The position numbers were made by a program, and so were the translations under genes. From the NCBI RefSeq assembly GCF_030315685.1, contig NZ_JASXSI010000020.1, positions 27,731 through 91,730 on the forward strand: a stretch of 64,000 nucleotides of DNA, read 5' to 3'. The stretch is from Gordonia sp. ABSL11-1. GTDB taxonomy: Bacteria > Actinomycetota > Actinomycetes > Mycobacteriales > Mycobacteriaceae. The notes below the pieces were generated by a model, which saw only the letters and a program-made list of their open reading frames with translations, did not search any database and was not told the DNA's origin. Of this stretch, positions 38,021 to 46,867 are shown in pieces (within the stretch, counting starts at the first letter, position 1; each line of letters starts with the position of its first letter).

Positions 38021-38083
38021 CCGTCTTCTGCAGACGTAGCGGAAACCTTCTCTCAGCGACGATTTTCGCTACGTCTGCGACGG
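38021..38083. repeat. Large palindromic element (63-nt hairpin)
   Basis: GCAGACGTAGCGGAAA (38030-38045) pairs with TTTTCGCTACGTCTGC (38063-38078) with one mismatch, around a 17-nt loop. CCGTC (38021) and GACGG (38079-38083) extend the stem across a short bulge. The dispanin fragment on the minus strand loses its homology exactly where this element begins. It may be an inserted palindromic repeat or serve as a terminator for the reductase or dispanin remnant. Confidence 0.8.
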
Positions 38084-38202
38084 GGCCAGAAGAACAGCAG
38101 GGCGACAACGGCCCACCCCGTGTTGGTCGGCGGCATCGGGCCGACAGCGACAGGGCGAGGCGGCGCAGCGTGGGTGCGTCCGTAGGTCGGCATCGGGCTC
38201 AT
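38053..38202 (-). pseudogene. Truncated CD225/dispanin-like small membrane protein
   Basis: 49 codons from ATG 38202. A Pro-rich start (MPTYGRTHAAPPRPVAVG) leads to NTGWAVVALLFFWP, the beginning of the first dispanin membrane helix. The reading then becomes RRRRSENRR and stops, because the palindromic element begins there. Complete dispanins continue with more helix, a cytoplasmic loop and a second helix (about 90-110 residues), and none of this is found on the other side of the element. Probably a gene interrupted or cut off by it. Confidence 0.6.
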
Positions 38203-38370
38203 CTGACTGGGGTGCAAGGCGTCTCCTCGGTCGGCGTGGGAAGTCGTTGGGCACGGTCGGCGAAAATCTGGACACGATCGGCGGATGGCCGGACTTCGTC
38301 GACGACCCGGGCCTTCGACGACCGAGGCCTTCGACGACTCCGACAGGTCGGTGAGATGGCGGCATCCCAC

Positions 38371-39663
38371 CTACAACAACCCGCGCGCCTTCAACGACAG
38401 GTAGTGGTCGGCGAGCGCGGCGGGGAGTCGCTCCGGGTCGGCGTCGACGACCTCCACGCCGAGTCGTCCGAGCGCGCTCGACGTGCGGTTGCGCAACGCG
38501 ATGGTGCGCGCGGCGGCGGCGGCGTCGTAGATCTCGCGGGCGTCGTCGCGCTGGTCGAGCATGCGGCTCAACGCTGGGTCGGCGACCGAGCCGAGCACCA
38601 CACGGTAGCGCTGGGCGAGCACCGACATCGGCGGCAGCAATGACTCCTCGACGGCGGCCGGTTCCAACGGCGTGAGCAGGACGACGAGCGCGCGCTGCCG
38701 GCTCAGCTTGGTGACCTCGGCGCCGAGCATCGGCCAATCCGCCTCGAGCAGAGTGGGTTCCAGTGGAGCCATCGCGTTCACCAGGTCGTTGAGCAGAGTG
38801 GTCCGCCCCGAACCCACGACACGCCGATGGACCCGACGATCTCCGGCGAGCAGGTCGACGCGGTCCCCCGCGTGCGAGGCCAACGCGGCCAGCAGGAGAG
38901 CCGCGTCCATGGCGGCGTCGAGGCGCGGGACGTCGTCGACGCGACCGGCCGAGGTGCGCGAGGTGTCCAGCACGATGATGATGTGCCGGTCCTTCTCCGG
39001 CTGCCACGTGCGGACCACCGTCGAACGGCGCCGCGCGGTGGCCCGCCAGTCGATGCTGCGGACATCGTCACCGTCGACATAGTCGCGGAGCGAGTCGAAT
39101 TCGGTCCCCTGGCCGCGAATCCGAACCGCCGACCGGCCGTCGAGCTGACGGAGCCGGGCCAGCCGTGACGGGAGGTGCTTACGCGATCCGAACGGCGGCA
39201 GCGCGCGGACCTGTCCGGGGATGTAGAACGAACGCTGACGTCCGGCGATCCCGAACGGACCGCTGCGCCGGATCGTCACGCGGACCGCCTGTCGGTCACC
39301 CCGACGCGTCGGGGACAGCCGGGTGATCACCGCGCGACGCTCGCCCGCCGGGATCGTCAGTCGGGCGCGGGCGTCGCGGGCACCCGCCGACGGTTGCCAC
39401 GCATCTCGTATCTGGCCGCGGAATCGGCGTGATCCGGTGTTCTCGACGATCAGTTCCGACGTGGTTCGATCGCCCAGACGGATCGGCGCCGTCGGCCGAC
39501 GCATCACCCGCACCGCCGTCGTCTTGCCGGCGAGGGCGACATCGACGACGGGCACGGTCAGGCAGAACAGGAACCACAGCCACACGGTGGCGAAGCTCGG
39601 GTAGACGACGACGGGGATCGCGCCGAGGATGACCAGGGCGGGCAGCCGGCCGGTGACGAACAC
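38371..39663 (-). CDS. DUF58 (vWA-like) protein of the MoxR cluster
   Basis: About 430 residues. Two N-terminal hydrophobic segments ([32 protein letters not shown]) anchor it. The DUF58 signature lies in [20 protein letters not shown], and [13 protein letters not shown] is the start of a von Willebrand-like fold with its metal-site DxS. It works with the MoxR ATPase upstream, probably as the client or adaptor in envelope protein maturation. The GTG start at 39663 lies 4 bp after the moxR stop. Confidence 0.9.
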   Translation of the reverse strand: MFVTGRLPALVILGAIPVVVYPSFATVWLWFLFCLTVPVVDVALAGKTTAVRVMRRPTAPIRLGDRTTSELIVENTGSRRFRGQIRDAWQPSAGARDARARLTIPAGERRAVITRLSPTRRGDRQAVRVTIRRSGPFGIAGRQRSFYIPGQVRALPPFGSRKHLPSRLARLRQLDGRSAVRIRGQGTEFDSLRDYVDGDDVRSIDWRATARRRSTVVRTWQPEKDRHIIIVLDTSRTSAGRVDDVPRLDAAMDAALLLAALASHAGDRVDLLAGDRRVHRRVVGSGRTTLLNDLVNAMAPLEPTLLEADWPMLGAEVTKLSRQRALVVLLTPLEPAAVEESLLPPMSVLAQRYRVVLGSVADPALSRMLDQRDDAREIYDAAAAARTIALRNRTSSALGRLGVEVVDADPERLPAALADHYLSLKARGLL

Positions 39664-39667
39664 CGTC

Positions 39668-40639
39668 TCAGCGCGGAACCGGGACGGACCCGACCGCGGC
39701 GTCGAGAACGGCGGCCATCGACACACCTTCGAGTTCGGCCTCCGGCCGCAGCGAGAGCCGGTGCGCGAGCGTGGACTGCGCCAACGACTTCACGTCGTCC
39801 GGGGTGACGAAGTCGCGGCCGTTGAGCCACGCCCACGCACGACTCGTGGCCAGCAACGCGGTGGCTCCACGGGGGCTGACACCCAACGACAGCGACGGCG
39901 ACATCCGTGTCGCGCGGGCGATGTCGACGATGTAGGTGATCACCTGCGGAGACACCGAGACCCGACGAACCGCGTCGGCACCGGCGACGACATCGGCAGC
40001 CGATGCCACGGGACGCAGGCCCGCAGCAGCGAGATCGCGCGGGTCGAAGCCGGCGGCATGTCGCATGACGACGGCGATCTCGTCGTCGCGCGGAGGCAGC
40101 GGAAGAGTCACCTTCACCAAGAAGCGGTCCAGCTGCGCCTCGGGCAGCGGATAGGTGCCCTCGTACTCGACAGGATTCTGGGTGGCGGCGACGAGGAACG
40201 GATTCGGCAACGGGCGCGCGACCCCGTCGACCGACACCTGCCGCTCCTCCATCGCCTCGAGCAGCGACGCCTGCGTCTTCGGCGGGGTGCGGTTGATCTC
40301 GTCGGCGAGGAGCAGGTTCGTGAAGACCGGACCCTCGCGGAAGGTGAATTCCGATGTGGCGTTGTCGTACACGAGTGAGCCGGTGACATCGCCCGGCATG
40401 AGATCCGGGGTGAACTGCACACGCTTGGTGTCGACACTCAGCGACGTCGCCACGGATCGCACCAACAGGGTCTTCGCCACCCCGGGCACACCCTCGAGGA
40501 GAATGTGGCCGCGACACAGCAGCGCGATCAGGATGCCGGCGACGGCAGCATCCTGTCCGACGACGGCTTTGGCGACCTCGTCGCGAACCGCGGCCAGAGC
40601 GGCGCGGGAGTCTCGGGTGACACCGGGGTTCATGGTCAT
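39668..40639 (-). CDS. MoxR-family AAA+ ATPase
   Basis: 323 residues. Walker A GVPGVAKT, Walker B LLADEINR and sensor 1 [20 protein letters not shown] are intact, with the MoxR C-terminal lid domain. MoxR ATPases act as chaperones for vWA-containing proteins; here that should be the DUF58 protein. Its ATG overlaps the DUF4350 stop by four bases (ATGA), so expression is coupled. Confidence 0.95.
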   Translation of the reverse strand: MTMNPGVTRDSRAALAAVRDEVAKAVVGQDAAVAGILIALLCRGHILLEGVPGVAKTLLVRSVATSLSVDTKRVQFTPDLMPGDVTGSLVYDNATSEFTFREGPVFTNLLLADEINRTPPKTQASLLEAMEERQVSVDGVARPLPNPFLVAATQNPVEYEGTYPLPEAQLDRFLVKVTLPLPPRDDEIAVVMRHAAGFDPRDLAAAGLRPVASAADVVAGADAVRRVSVSPQVITYIVDIARATRMSPSLSLGVSPRGATALLATSRAWAWLNGRDFVTPDDVKSLAQSTLAHRLSLRPEAELEGVSMAAVLDAAVGSVPVPR

Positions 40640-41877
40640 GGCGTGCGTCGGACTTCCTTCTCGAGGGCGGTCAGATCGGTGACGAACAACAGCAGGTCGT
40701 CGGGCGTCTGCGGGAGCGCACCGGCCAGCAGCTGATGCACCTGCCGCGGATCGCGGCCGGAGGCGCGGGCGGCGGCCGCGATGATCGCGGAGACGCGGGG
40801 ATCGGGCGCCGCATGGTCGGTGCCCAGGGCCGCCGTGGCAGCGGCGGCGTCGTAGGGAAGACCGAGATGGCGGGCGAGCCGGTCGGTGGTGTGGACCCGC
40901 AACTGTCCGGCAGAGCGAGAGTCGGCGCGGGCCTTGTGATACATCCGACCGCGCGCCTGGGTGGTCTCGATCGCCTTGACGACGACGGGCAGCGGCTCGG
41001 TGACGAGCGGACCGAATCGTCTTCCGCGCCAGAACATCAGGGCGAGAAGGCCGAAGAACGCGAGGAGAATCAGCGGACCGGCGGCGCGCGGGATGTCGGA
41101 GTCGCCGGCGTCGTCGGCGGGTCCGGTGTCGGCGATCGACGGCACGTACCAGAGGATGCGGTCGGAGCGACCGAAGGTGCGCAGCGCGACGCCGGCGTTG
41201 TCGAACCGGGTGATGTCGTCGTTCTGCAGCATCGCGCCGTTGACAACGACGACCTCGGGTCGACCCGACGTCGCGGGGAGTGCGATCAGTGCGGACGAGT
41301 CGTCGGTGGTGAAACACGATGTCGCACGGACATTCTGATCTATGATGCGGTATCCGAGGTCGTCGTGGAGAACGACGTCGGCGGGGGCGATGCCGGGTGT
41401 CGTGCACCGCGCGTCGACCGAATCGGTGACACCGGAGGAGAAGCTGGTCACCACGGGCAGACCCAGCAACTCGAGGCCTCGCCACGACGGCGCGACGACG
41501 ATGACACGGTCGGCGCCACGCACCCGGTCGAGGAACGTGCGCGCGGTCTTCTCACCCAGATCCTCCGTGGCGCCGACGACGACGGTGGTGCCCGACCCGG
41601 GCCGCGGGTCGGCGAGCAGGTCGCGCTGACCGCGGGCGACGGCGACCGGCACACCGTGCTCGTCGAGAACGGCGGCGAGAGCGGCCGTCCCGGTGGGCCC
41701 CGGGTTCTCGGGGTCGAGCGATTCGGTGGGCGCCGGCCCTCCGCCCCCGACCACGAGGATCAGACCGGTCAGCACCGCGACGACGACGAGCGCGATCACC
41801 ACCCAGAGCGCAGTCCGCCGTCGGGCCGGTGAGTGCGTGCTCGTGGGCGCCGCGGTGGGCGATGCCGTCGACGTCAT
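40636..41877 (-). CDS. DUF4350 membrane protein
   Basis: 413 residues. One helix near the N-terminus (ALWVVIALVVVAVLTGLILVV), an extracytoplasmic domain with the segment GTAALAAVLDEHGVPVAVAR, and a second helix at about 265 (AGPLILLAFFGLLALMFW) before a cytoplasmic tail. Function unknown; always found with MoxR/DUF58/DUF4129 in actinobacteria (Rv3691-like). Overlaps both neighbours by ATGA. Confidence 0.87.
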   Translation of the reverse strand: MTSTASPTAAPTSTHSPARRRTALWVVIALVVVAVLTGLILVVGGGGPAPTESLDPENPGPTGTAALAAVLDEHGVPVAVARGQRDLLADPRPGSGTTVVVGATEDLGEKTARTFLDRVRGADRVIVVAPSWRGLELLGLPVVTSFSSGVTDSVDARCTTPGIAPADVVLHDDLGYRIIDQNVRATSCFTTDDSSALIALPATSGRPEVVVVNGAMLQNDDITRFDNAGVALRTFGRSDRILWYVPSIADTGPADDAGDSDIPRAAGPLILLAFFGLLALMFWRGRRFGPLVTEPLPVVVKAIETTQARGRMYHKARADSRSAGQLRVHTTDRLARHLGLPYDAAAATAALGTDHAAPDPRVSAIIAAAARASGRDPRQVHQLLAGALPQTPDDLLLFVTDLTALEKEVRRTP

Positions 41878-42533
41878 GTCGACATCTCCGAGGCGGGGAC
41901 CGTCGACCGCGGCCGAGTCGAGGAGATCGCCGCGTCCAGCTCGAGGACCTGCTGGGCCCGAAGCGTGGTCGCGCGACGCCCACCGTAGGCGACCTCGTCG
42001 AATGTGGTTGCCGCCACGCGCAATCGGTCGAGGTGATCCGGAAAGTGTGCGGCGAGCTCGTCGGCCACCTCGTGCGCGGTGAGCGACGGCGCATCGGGGA
42101 GGAGGGTGCGTTCGAGGCCTCGACGTGCGATCGCGCGCATACCGTCGAGCACCGCGGCGTCGGCGTCGTCTCGCGCGAGAGCGGCCTGCGCGCGTCGCCG
42201 GAACTCATCGGCGGAGACATCCCGCTCCCCGAACACACTCACCGTCTCCGCTCGCGGCGCCCGCGGCGTGCGGCGCACGAAGCGAAGGAGATACAGGCCG
42301 AGAGCGAGCAGGGTGATCGCGACGATCGCCGCGACGAATCCCGGCAGGGGCGTCGAGGCGCCGGAGATCTGACTCAGCACCGAGTCGAACCAATCCTCGA
42401 TCGAACGCCAGATCCGTTCGAGAAGGCCGGGTTCGGATGATCCGTACCGCGGTTTCGACAGTTCGTCGGACAGCCAGCGCCGTGCCTCGTCGTTGTTCGG
42501 TGACAATGCGGCGAGCACGGCGGCCGTCGTCAC
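41874..42533 (-). CDS. DUF4129 membrane protein
   Basis: 219 residues with one central helix (FVAAIVAITLLALGLYLLRFV), a short outside segment and a cytoplasmic DUF4129 domain with AHEVADELAAHFPDH and the FDEVAYGGR motif. Equivalent to Rv3690. In many bacteria the domain is fused to a transglutaminase; here it is separate. The GTG start overlaps the stop of the upstream membrane gene (GTGA). Confidence 0.88.
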   Translation of the reverse strand: MTTAAVLAALSPNNDEARRWLSDELSKPRYGSSEPGLLERIWRSIEDWFDSVLSQISGASTPLPGFVAAIVAITLLALGLYLLRFVRRTPRAPRAETVSVFGERDVSADEFRRRAQAALARDDADAAVLDGMRAIARRGLERTLLPDAPSLTAHEVADELAAHFPDHLDRLRVAATTFDEVAYGGRRATTLRAQQVLELDAAISSTRPRSTVPASEMST

Positions 42534-43744
42534 GAGAGAATCCAGCCGTCGCGGTGCCCACCGTGCGCGACCTCGGAGGCACCCTGGGCGAGTACGAGAT
42601 CGTAACCCTCACTGCGGATACGGGCATCGACGTGCAGCAGGGCGACCGTGAGCGCGATGAACGGCTGCGTGACGAGCGTCGCGAGGACCGACCCGAGCAG
42701 CGGAAGTACGAGCACGACCGGGGTGAGCAGCCCGATGTCGCCGGTGGAACCGGCCATGCCGACCACTCCTCCGGCGATCTGGAACGCACCGGAGATCACC
42801 GTCGACGCGATCGACGTCAACACGATCACGAGGACCAGCACCGCGAACGTCCGCCAGAACCGGCCGGCGGTGAGACCGAACGATCGCCGAATGGCGTCGG
42901 TCACGCCGCAGCCCTCCACCACGACGGCCGGCAGGCAGAACGCCAGCCGCACCGACAGCCAGGTTGCTCCGGCGGCGATCACGGCGAGGAGAAGCAGGCC
43001 GACGAGGATGAGGCCTCCGCCGAGGGTGAACGACCACACCGACACCACGAACAGCGGGATCGCTGCGGCCGCGCCGACGAAAAGCACCAGCACATACAGC
43101 CCGAACAGTGGTGCGAGGCGCGCTCGGGTACGTCGCCAGGTCTCGCCGACCGTCGGCGTGCGCCCGATTGCCTGCTGGTTCGCCGGGTAGGCGAACATGC
43201 CGCACAGCGCCGCCGTCACCACACCGCTCAATGTGCTCAGCAGCAGTACGCCGGAGATGAGGACCGCGTCACCGACATCGGTGCCCCAGCCGTCCGTGGC
43301 CGAGATGAACGCCAGTCCGCACAGCCCGATCACCGCGGCGACCACGAGGAACGCCGCCCAGGTGAGCAGGGTGAGACCGAGGTAGGTCCCCGGGCTCCGG
43401 CGGATCGCGGTGAAGACGGCCTGCAGGATGTCGCCGACGGCCAGTGGGCGCAACGGGATGATGCCGGGTCGGTGCGCGGCCAGCGGATTGATCCAGAGGG
43501 GCGGGGGCGGTGCGCTGGTTCCCCAGGCGGGGTGTGGTGTGGGCGCGGCCGCCGGCCCCGGAAGCGGCGTCCATCCCGGCGGGACCGGGGCAACCGGAGG
43601 ACCGGCCGGCGCTGTCGGGGGTGTCGGTGGAGGCAAGGATGTCGGCGGCGCCGGGGATGTCGGAGGAGGAGGGGCACCGGGCGCGACCCAGGATCCGGGA
43701 CCGGAACTCCCGGGTGGCCCGTCGTGCTCGCCGATCTCACTCAT
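42530..43744 (-). CDS. Pro-rich polytopic membrane protein (Rv3689-like, GPDP-type membrane domain)
   Basis: 404 residues. The first 90 are Pro/Gly-rich and disordered; then about six helices with long hydrophobic stretches (for example FLVVAAVIGLCGLAF). The arrangement resembles the membrane domain seen in glycerophosphodiester phosphodiesterase-associated proteins and Rv3689, but no catalytic domain is present. First gene of the coupled minus-strand run with DUF4129, DUF4350, MoxR and DUF58, so probably a scaffold of the same system. Confidence 0.8.
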   Translation of the reverse strand: MSEIGEHDGPPGSSGPGSWVAPGAPPPPTSPAPPTSLPPPTPPTAPAGPPVAPVPPGWTPLPGPAAAPTPHPAWGTSAPPPPLWINPLAAHRPGIIPLRPLAVGDILQAVFTAIRRSPGTYLGLTLLTWAAFLVVAAVIGLCGLAFISATDGWGTDVGDAVLISGVLLLSTLSGVVTAALCGMFAYPANQQAIGRTPTVGETWRRTRARLAPLFGLYVLVLFVGAAAAIPLFVVSVWSFTLGGGLILVGLLLLAVIAAGATWLSVRLAFCLPAVVVEGCGVTDAIRRSFGLTAGRFWRTFAVLVLVIVLTSIASTVISGAFQIAGGVVGMAGSTGDIGLLTPVVLVLPLLGSVLATLVTQPFIALTVALLHVDARIRSEGYDLVLAQGASEVAHGGHRDGWILS

Positions 43745-43897
43745 GGCCGCTGGCTCATCCCGTCTGGTCTCGTCGGGGCAGCTGATCGTCCCGGTGGTGT
43801 TGTCGGCGAAAGTACCAAAACCGGGCGGCGATCTGCCGGGTTGTCCGTCGCGCGGATGACCGCGCCGACGACGATGGTCAGGACCGGGCCGCGGTGC

Positions 43898-44407
43898 TCA
43901 CCGCCGTCGGCGTCGTGCCGGGGCGACCTCGATGTGGTCGGCGTCGACGGGTGCGCCCGACCGCACGTCCGGTCCCACACCCGAGGCCGCGCGGACATCG
44001 ACCGTGACCGGGTCGCCGGAGTCGGTGTCGGTCAACCGCAACGGCGCACCGTCGGGCTGGAGGTATCGGTCGCCCCACTGCAGCAACGCCAGCACGGTGG
44101 GCAGCAGGTCGCGGCCCATCTCGGTGAGGCGATACTCGCTGCGCGCGCGCTGTCCGGGCTCCTGATACGGCACCTTCTCGAAGATCCCGGCCTCGGTCAG
44201 TTCCTTGAGCCTCGCAGACGCCACCGCGTCGGTGATGCCGACCCGTCGGGCGAACTGTTCGAACCGGGTCGCCCCGTAGAAGGCTTCGCGCAGGATCAGG
44301 ATCGCCGAGCGCGTGCCGACGATGTCGAGGGCTTTGGCGATCGAGCAGTTGCTCGCCTCCCAGGAATCTCGGTCGGCGAGTGGGCCCGTGAGCATCATGC
44401 GAGCCAT
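43898..44407 (-). CDS. HxlR-family transcriptional regulator
   Basis: 169 residues. The winged-helix signature is CSIAKALDIVGTRSAILILRE, then FYGATRFEQFARRVGI and LTEMGRDLLPTVLALLQWGD, typical HxlR (C near the start may be a redox or ligand sensor). It is divergent from the thiolase gene, with TGACTATAGTCA between them, so it probably controls that gene and itself. The C-terminus is Arg-rich. Confidence 0.9.
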   Translation of the reverse strand: MARMMLTGPLADRDSWEASNCSIAKALDIVGTRSAILILREAFYGATRFEQFARRVGITDAVASARLKELTEAGIFEKVPYQEPGQRARSEYRLTEMGRDLLPTVLALLQWGDRYLQPDGAPLRLTDTDSGDPVTVDVRAASGVGPDVRSGAPVDADHIEVAPARRRRR

Positions 44408-44450
44408 CCTACATCTGACTTGACAGAACCATAGTCAGGGCGTACACCTC

Positions 44451-44462
44451 TGACTATAGTCA
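44451..44462. promoter_or_regulatory. 12-bp perfect palindrome between HxlR and thiolase genes
   Basis: TGACTATAGTCA lies 33 bp before the thiolase ATG; a further half site ATAGTCAG occurs at 44431. The symmetry and divergent promoter position fit an HxlR dimer site. Confidence 0.65.
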
Positions 44463-44495
44463 TCCAAAGTCAGGTGGCCCGGAGATGGAGGAATC

Positions 44496-45671
44496 ATGAG
44501 AAATGCGGTCATCGTCGACGCTGTCCGTACGCCGATCGGCACGGGCAAGACCGCCGGCGCACTGCATGATGTCCACGCCGTCGACCTGCTCGCGCACAGT
44601 CTCGCCGGGGTCGTCGAACGCACCGGCATCGATCCCGAGGTCATCGACGACGTGGTCACGGGTGTGGTCAGTCAGGTCGGGGAGCAGAGCTTCAACATCG
44701 CCCGCCGGGCGCTGCTGGCGGCCGGTTATCCCGAGTCGGTGCCCGGGGTGTCGGTGGATCGGCAGTGTGGCAGCGGGCAGCAGGCGATCGCGTTCGCCGC
44801 GCAGGGCGTGATCTCGGGTGCCTACGACGTCGTCGTCGCGGCCGGTGTCGAATCGATGTCTCGGGTGCCGATGGGATCGGCCGTCGTCGGGACGAGTGAC
44901 CTCAACGGGCGCGCCTTCGACGCCCGCTACCCGGACGGACTCGTCGGGCAGGGCATCTCGGCCGAGCTGATCGCTGCGCGCTGGGGGATCTCGCGGACCG
45001 AGATGGACGAGTTCTCGCTGCGTTCGCACGATCTGGCGGCGGTCGCGACCAAGAACGGACTCTTCGAGAACGAGATCGCGCCGATCGCGGGACTCGACGC
45101 CGACGAGGGTATCCGTCTCGGCAGCACCGTCGCCGACCTCGCGAAGCTGCGCCCGGCCTACTACGACGACGCGATGGCGGCGCGCTTCCCGGAGATCGGA
45201 TGGTCGATCACCGCGGCCAACGCGAGCCAGATCAGCGACGGATCCGCCGCGGTGCTGATCATGTCGGAGGAGAAGGCCCGCGAGATGGGGCTCAGACCCC
45301 GGGCGCGTGTGCACTCGTTCTCCGTCGCCGGCGACGATCCACTCCTGATGCTGACCGCGATCATCCCCGCAACTCGTAAAGTGCTGTCGCGCAGCGGTCT
45401 CGGCCTCTCCGACATCGACCTCTTCGAGGTCAACGAGGCCTTCGCCCCGGTCGTCCTCGCGTGGGCCACGGAACTCGACGTCGACATCGAGCGTGTCAAC
45501 GTCCACGGCGGTGCGATCGCTCTCGGACATCCGCTCGGGGCCAGCGGCGCACGATTGGCGACCACGGCCGTCAACGCCCTCGAGCAGCGGGGCGAGCGGT
45601 ACGCCCTGCAGACGATGTGCGAGGCCGGCGGCGTCGCCAACGCGACGATCTACGAACGGCTCGACGGTTGA
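44496..45671 (+). CDS. Acetyl-CoA acyltransferase (thiolase)
   Basis: 391 residues with the full catalytic set: DRQCGSGQQAIAF (acylated Cys near 89), NEAFAPVVLAW, ALGHPLGASGAR (His near 348) and MCEAGGVANATIYERL (second Cys near 378). It condenses or cleaves acyl-CoA with acetyl-CoA. SQVGEQSFNIAR matches the branch that includes the cholesterol side-chain thiolase FadA5, but a general beta-oxidation role is equally possible. ATG 44496 is followed immediately by the usual RNAVIVDAVRTPIG start. The KSI-like gene lies 52 bp downstream on the same strand but has its own KstR box. Confidence 0.92.
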   Translation: MRNAVIVDAVRTPIGTGKTAGALHDVHAVDLLAHSLAGVVERTGIDPEVIDDVVTGVVSQVGEQSFNIARRALLAAGYPESVPGVSVDRQCGSGQQAIAFAAQGVISGAYDVVVAAGVESMSRVPMGSAVVGTSDLNGRAFDARYPDGLVGQGISAELIAARWGISRTEMDEFSLRSHDLAAVATKNGLFENEIAPIAGLDADEGIRLGSTVADLAKLRPAYYDDAMAARFPEIGWSITAANASQISDGSAAVLIMSEEKAREMGLRPRARVHSFSVAGDDPLLMLTAIIPATRKVLSRSGLGLSDIDLFEVNEAFAPVVLAWATELDVDIERVNVHGGAIALGHPLGASGARLATTAVNALEQRGERYALQTMCEAGGVANATIYERLDG

Positions 45672-45690
45672 CGGTGCTACCGTCTGGAAG

Positions 45691-45704
45691 TAGAACACGT
45701 TCTA
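45691..45704. promoter_or_regulatory. Perfect KstR box
   Basis: TAGAACACGTTCTA fits TnnAACnnGTTnnA, the published KstR operator of cholesterol-catabolic genes in mycobacteria and rhodococci, at every fixed position. It is fully symmetric outside the two central bases and lies 20 bp before the KSI-like start codon. This puts the isomerase, and perhaps genes after it, in a KstR-type regulon. Confidence 0.8.
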
Positions 45705-45723
45705 CTTTGACGAAAGGCTCTCG

Positions 45724-46113
45724 ATGACGGTCGAACAGGAAACTCTGAGCGAGAAGATCAACGCGGTGGTCGACGCCTATGTCGATCTGCTCAACTCGGG
45801 CACCGCCGAACAGATCGCCGACCTCTACGCCGCGAACGCGACCGTCGAGGATCCGATCGGCGCCGATCTGCGTACCACCCGCGACCAGCTGGTGGAGTTC
45901 TACTCGGTGATCACCGGGATGGACGAACGGACCGCGACACTCAGGTGGAAGAAGATCGCCGGGGACACGGCCGTCTTCGAGTTCACCCTGGTCACCGGGA
46001 CGTCGGGGATGAAGTTCGAGATCACCCCGATCGACATCATGGTGTTCGACGCCGACGGCAAGGTGTCGTCGATGCGTGCGGTCTGGGAGCAGTCGGACCT
46101 CAAGCAGCTCTGA
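45724..46113 (+). CDS. Ketosteroid isomerase-like protein
   Basis: 129 residues, the size of Delta5-3-ketosteroid isomerase. VVDAYVDLLNSGTAEQIADLY carries the conserved Tyr near 19, VEDPIGAD the Asp near 44, and IDIMVFDADGKVSSMRAVW the second Asp near 104, which together form the KSI active site. It should move the double bond in 3-oxo-Delta5-steroids. GAAAGG precedes ATG 45724. A KstR box in its promoter supports a steroid role over a generic SnoaL-like fold. Confidence 0.85.
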   Translation: MTVEQETLSEKINAVVDAYVDLLNSGTAEQIADLYAANATVEDPIGADLRTTRDQLVEFYSVITGMDERTATLRWKKIAGDTAVFEFTLVTGTSGMKFEITPIDIMVFDADGKVSSMRAVWEQSDLKQL

Positions 46114-46123
46114 CGTCTGTGCG

Positions 46124-46804
46124 TCAGCCGCGGCCCGTCGGCCGGAGCACGATCTCCTCGGGATGTGCGTCGGCCGACGTGGTCACGGCGGCCACGACCG
46201 CGCCGGCGACGCTCGACGCCTTGAGGAATCTCGACGGGTCGTAGTCGTGGCCCTCGATCGCGACGAGGTCGCGCTGCATGTCGGTGTCGATCCGGCCGGG
46301 GAACACCGACGTCACGCGGAGATCGGGTTCCTCGGCGCGCAGGGCGTCGGCGAGTGCGCGGAGGCCGAACTTGCTCGCTGCGTACGGTGCCCACCCGGGA
46401 TTGGCCCGGCGGCCTGCGCCGGAGTTGATGAACACGACGTGCCCGTGCGCCTCGCGCAGTGCGGGCAGCAGGAGTCGGGTCAGCTCGGCCGCGGCCACGA
46501 GATTGACCTCGAGTACGTGGTGCCATTCCTCGACCGGTGTCTCGGCGACGCGCTCGAGGCTGCTGCCGACCCCGGCGTTGTGGACGAGGACGTCGAGGGT
46601 CGTGATCGCCTCCACGGCGGCCTCCACCTCGTCGTAGTCGGTCAGCTCGACCGCGAACGTGCTCGCCCCGTCGAGCTCGGTGGCGAGTGCATCGAGCCCG
46701 GCGGACGGTCGGCCACCGAGCAGCAGGTCGTGGCTGGGGGCGAGTTGGCGGGCGATCTCGGCGCCGAGGCCACGGCTTGCCCCGGTGATCAAAGCGGTGG
46801 GCAC
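46124..46804 (-). CDS. Short-chain dehydrogenase/reductase
   Basis: 226 residues, classical SDR. ALITGASRGLGAEIARQL is the nucleotide-binding motif, LVHNAG the structural motif, and the catalytic Ser-Tyr-Lys is INSGAGR ... YAASK. GGR after the second strand suggests NADP(H). It uses a GTG start. The substrate is not evident. Convergent with the KSI gene by 10 bp. Confidence 0.92.
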   Translation of the reverse strand: MPTALITGASRGLGAEIARQLAPSHDLLLGGRPSAGLDALATELDGASTFAVELTDYDEVEAAVEAITTLDVLVHNAGVGSSLERVAETPVEEWHHVLEVNLVAAAELTRLLLPALREAHGHVVFINSGAGRRANPGWAPYAASKFGLRALADALRAEEPDLRVTSVFPGRIDTDMQRDLVAIEGHDYDPSRFLKASSVAGAVVAAVTTSADAHPEEIVLRPTGRG

Positions 46805-46867
46805 AGCACCAACCTACCGGTCACGGTGCGACGGCCACCCCGCTCGGGCCGCCCTTGATGCGCACCG

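Noticed and set aside
37388..39168. Additional short frames on both strands between SpoIIM and DUF58 genes
   Set aside because: Apart from the reductase and dispanin fragment they lack ribosome binding sites and protein-like composition; 38203-38370 holds only a repeated CCTTCGACGAC phrase.
44451..44462. KstR box before the thiolase gene
   Set aside because: TGACTATAGTCA lacks AAC..GTT; it fits the divergent HxlR better.
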